NCBI GenBank assembly: GCA_001775965.1
Contig: MEZG01000074.1
Location: 1 to 22,642, forward strand
Direction: 5' to 3'
Length of the DNA: 22,642 nt
Origin: Candidatus Bathyarchaeota archaeon RBG_13_60_20
Lineage (GTDB): Archaea > Thermoproteota > Bathyarchaeia > TCS64
Below, in pieces: positions 22,269-22,642 of the stretch; positions within the stretch are counted from its first letter, which is position 1; every line of letters begins with the position of its first letter. The notes beneath the pieces are model-generated. The model saw only the letters and a program-made list of their open reading frames with translations. It had not been told where the DNA came from and searched no databases. A program made the position numbers and the translations under genes.

Positions 22269-22601
22269 CTATTCCGTGAGGGTCTTCCTGATTTTCTCGT
22301 ATTCCTCGAAGGTGATCTCGCCCCGAGCCAGCCGCTCCTTAGCGATGGCGAGGGCCCGGTCCTGATCCTCCCTGAAAGCCGCGCCTCCACCAGGCATGAA
22401 GGCCTTAAGCAGGAAATACAATCCGGCAGCGACAACGCCCAGGAACAGCAGCATGATCAGAGGCATCAACCAGTACCCGCCTCCTCCCCACCACATCCAC
22501 TGGCCCATCATGCTGTACCCCATCCCCCAGAATATGAGAAGTGAGACCGCGATTATCGCCATCACTATGATACCTACAGTGAGTGAACTTCTTTGACTCA
22601 T
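22269..22601 (-). CDS. Two-pass membrane protein with C-terminal SHOCT domain
   Basis: This 110-residue protein has two hydrophobic segments (about residues 8-30 and 43-66), separated by a Met/Trp/Gly-rich loop (YSMMGQWMWWGGGGYW), and a short C-terminal SHOCT domain (ALAIAKERLARGEITFEEYEKIRKTL). SHOCT domains are short oligomerisation modules common on small membrane proteins. The ATG at 22601 lies in an AT-rich region. The gene ends one base before the PepSY-like gene begins, so the two form an operon and may make one membrane complex. Function is unknown. Confidence 0.8.
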   Translation of the reverse strand: MSQRSSLTVGIIVMAIIAVSLLIFWGMGYSMMGQWMWWGGGGYWLMPLIMLLFLGVVAAGLYFLLKAFMPGGGAAFREDQDRALAIAKERLARGEITFEEYEKIRKTLTE

Positions 22602-22642
22602 AATATATTAAGAATAATTGTAAAATATGAATGTTAAAAGAT
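22602..22642 (-). promoter_or_regulatory. AT-rich upstream region of the SHOCT gene
   Basis: The last 41 bases are very AT-rich and include TTTAAC and TTAATATAT on the minus strand, consistent with a promoter for the SHOCT-PepSY pair. The exact box cannot be chosen. Confidence 0.3.

Noticed and set aside
1..22642. tRNA, rRNA, CRISPR array, insertion sequence or prophage
   Set aside because: No T-loop-like GGTTCGAAT segment in a cloverleaf setting, no spaced direct repeats, no transposase or integrase and no terminal inverted repeats were found by eye.

Overview
The window is chromosomal DNA from an archaeon. It encodes RNA polymerase subunit K (RpoK), prefoldin beta, archaeal-type EF-2 with the diphthamide histidine, and the archaeal order L3-L4-L23-L2-S19. 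Most genes have TATA boxes 22-35 bp upstream of the start, and several look leaderless. Others carry a GGTGA-like Shine-Dalgarno site, and TTG starts are common. Coding DNA is GC-rich at third positions, with AGG arginine and ATA isoleucine codons frequent. Gene content suggests a TACK-type archaeon; I cannot name the lineage from sequence alone.

Layout. (1) 1-2,437: a partial BlaI-like repressor (-), a PaaI-type thioesterase (-), a divergent FAH-family hydrolase (+), a possible structured RNA, rpoK (+) and a small membrane ORF (+). (2) 2,467-2,750: the apparent remains of a broken gene. (3) 2,777-5,294: a saccharopine-dehydrogenase-family enzyme (-) diverging from an acyl-CoA dehydrogenase (+). 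(4) 5,356-6,770: prefoldin beta and a DHH phosphoesterase. (5) 6,831-9,358: an ECF-type transporter energising module (fused double ATPase plus T subunit) with no substrate-binding S subunit beside it. (6) 9,431-10,588: a 33-codon upstream ORF abutting an AbrB-PhoU regulator. (7) 10,836-14,893: EF-2, a glycerate 2-kinase and an overlapping small Toprim protein. (8) 14,934-16,760: one gene encoding an HflX-like ribosome-associated GTPase fused to a complete endonuclease III-like DNA glycosylase. (9) 16,905-20,099: L3, L4, L23, L2, S19, after which the usual ribosomal cluster stops. (10) 20,129-22,601, all minus strand: a GNAT-like acyltransferase, a stand-alone GIY-YIG protein, and a pair of membrane proteins (PepSY-like with a Met/His-rich linker; SHOCT).

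Most of the window is housekeeping: translation, transcription, protein folding and central carbon or acyl metabolism. The most unusual item is the HflX-endonuclease III fusion, which joins a translation GTPase to a base-excision-repair enzyme just upstream of ribosomal protein genes. Weaker points of interest are the leader ORF before phoU, a hairpin-rich segment before rpoK, the broken gene at 2.5 kb, the interrupted ribosomal cluster and a 16-bp perfect palindrome near 21.24 kb.
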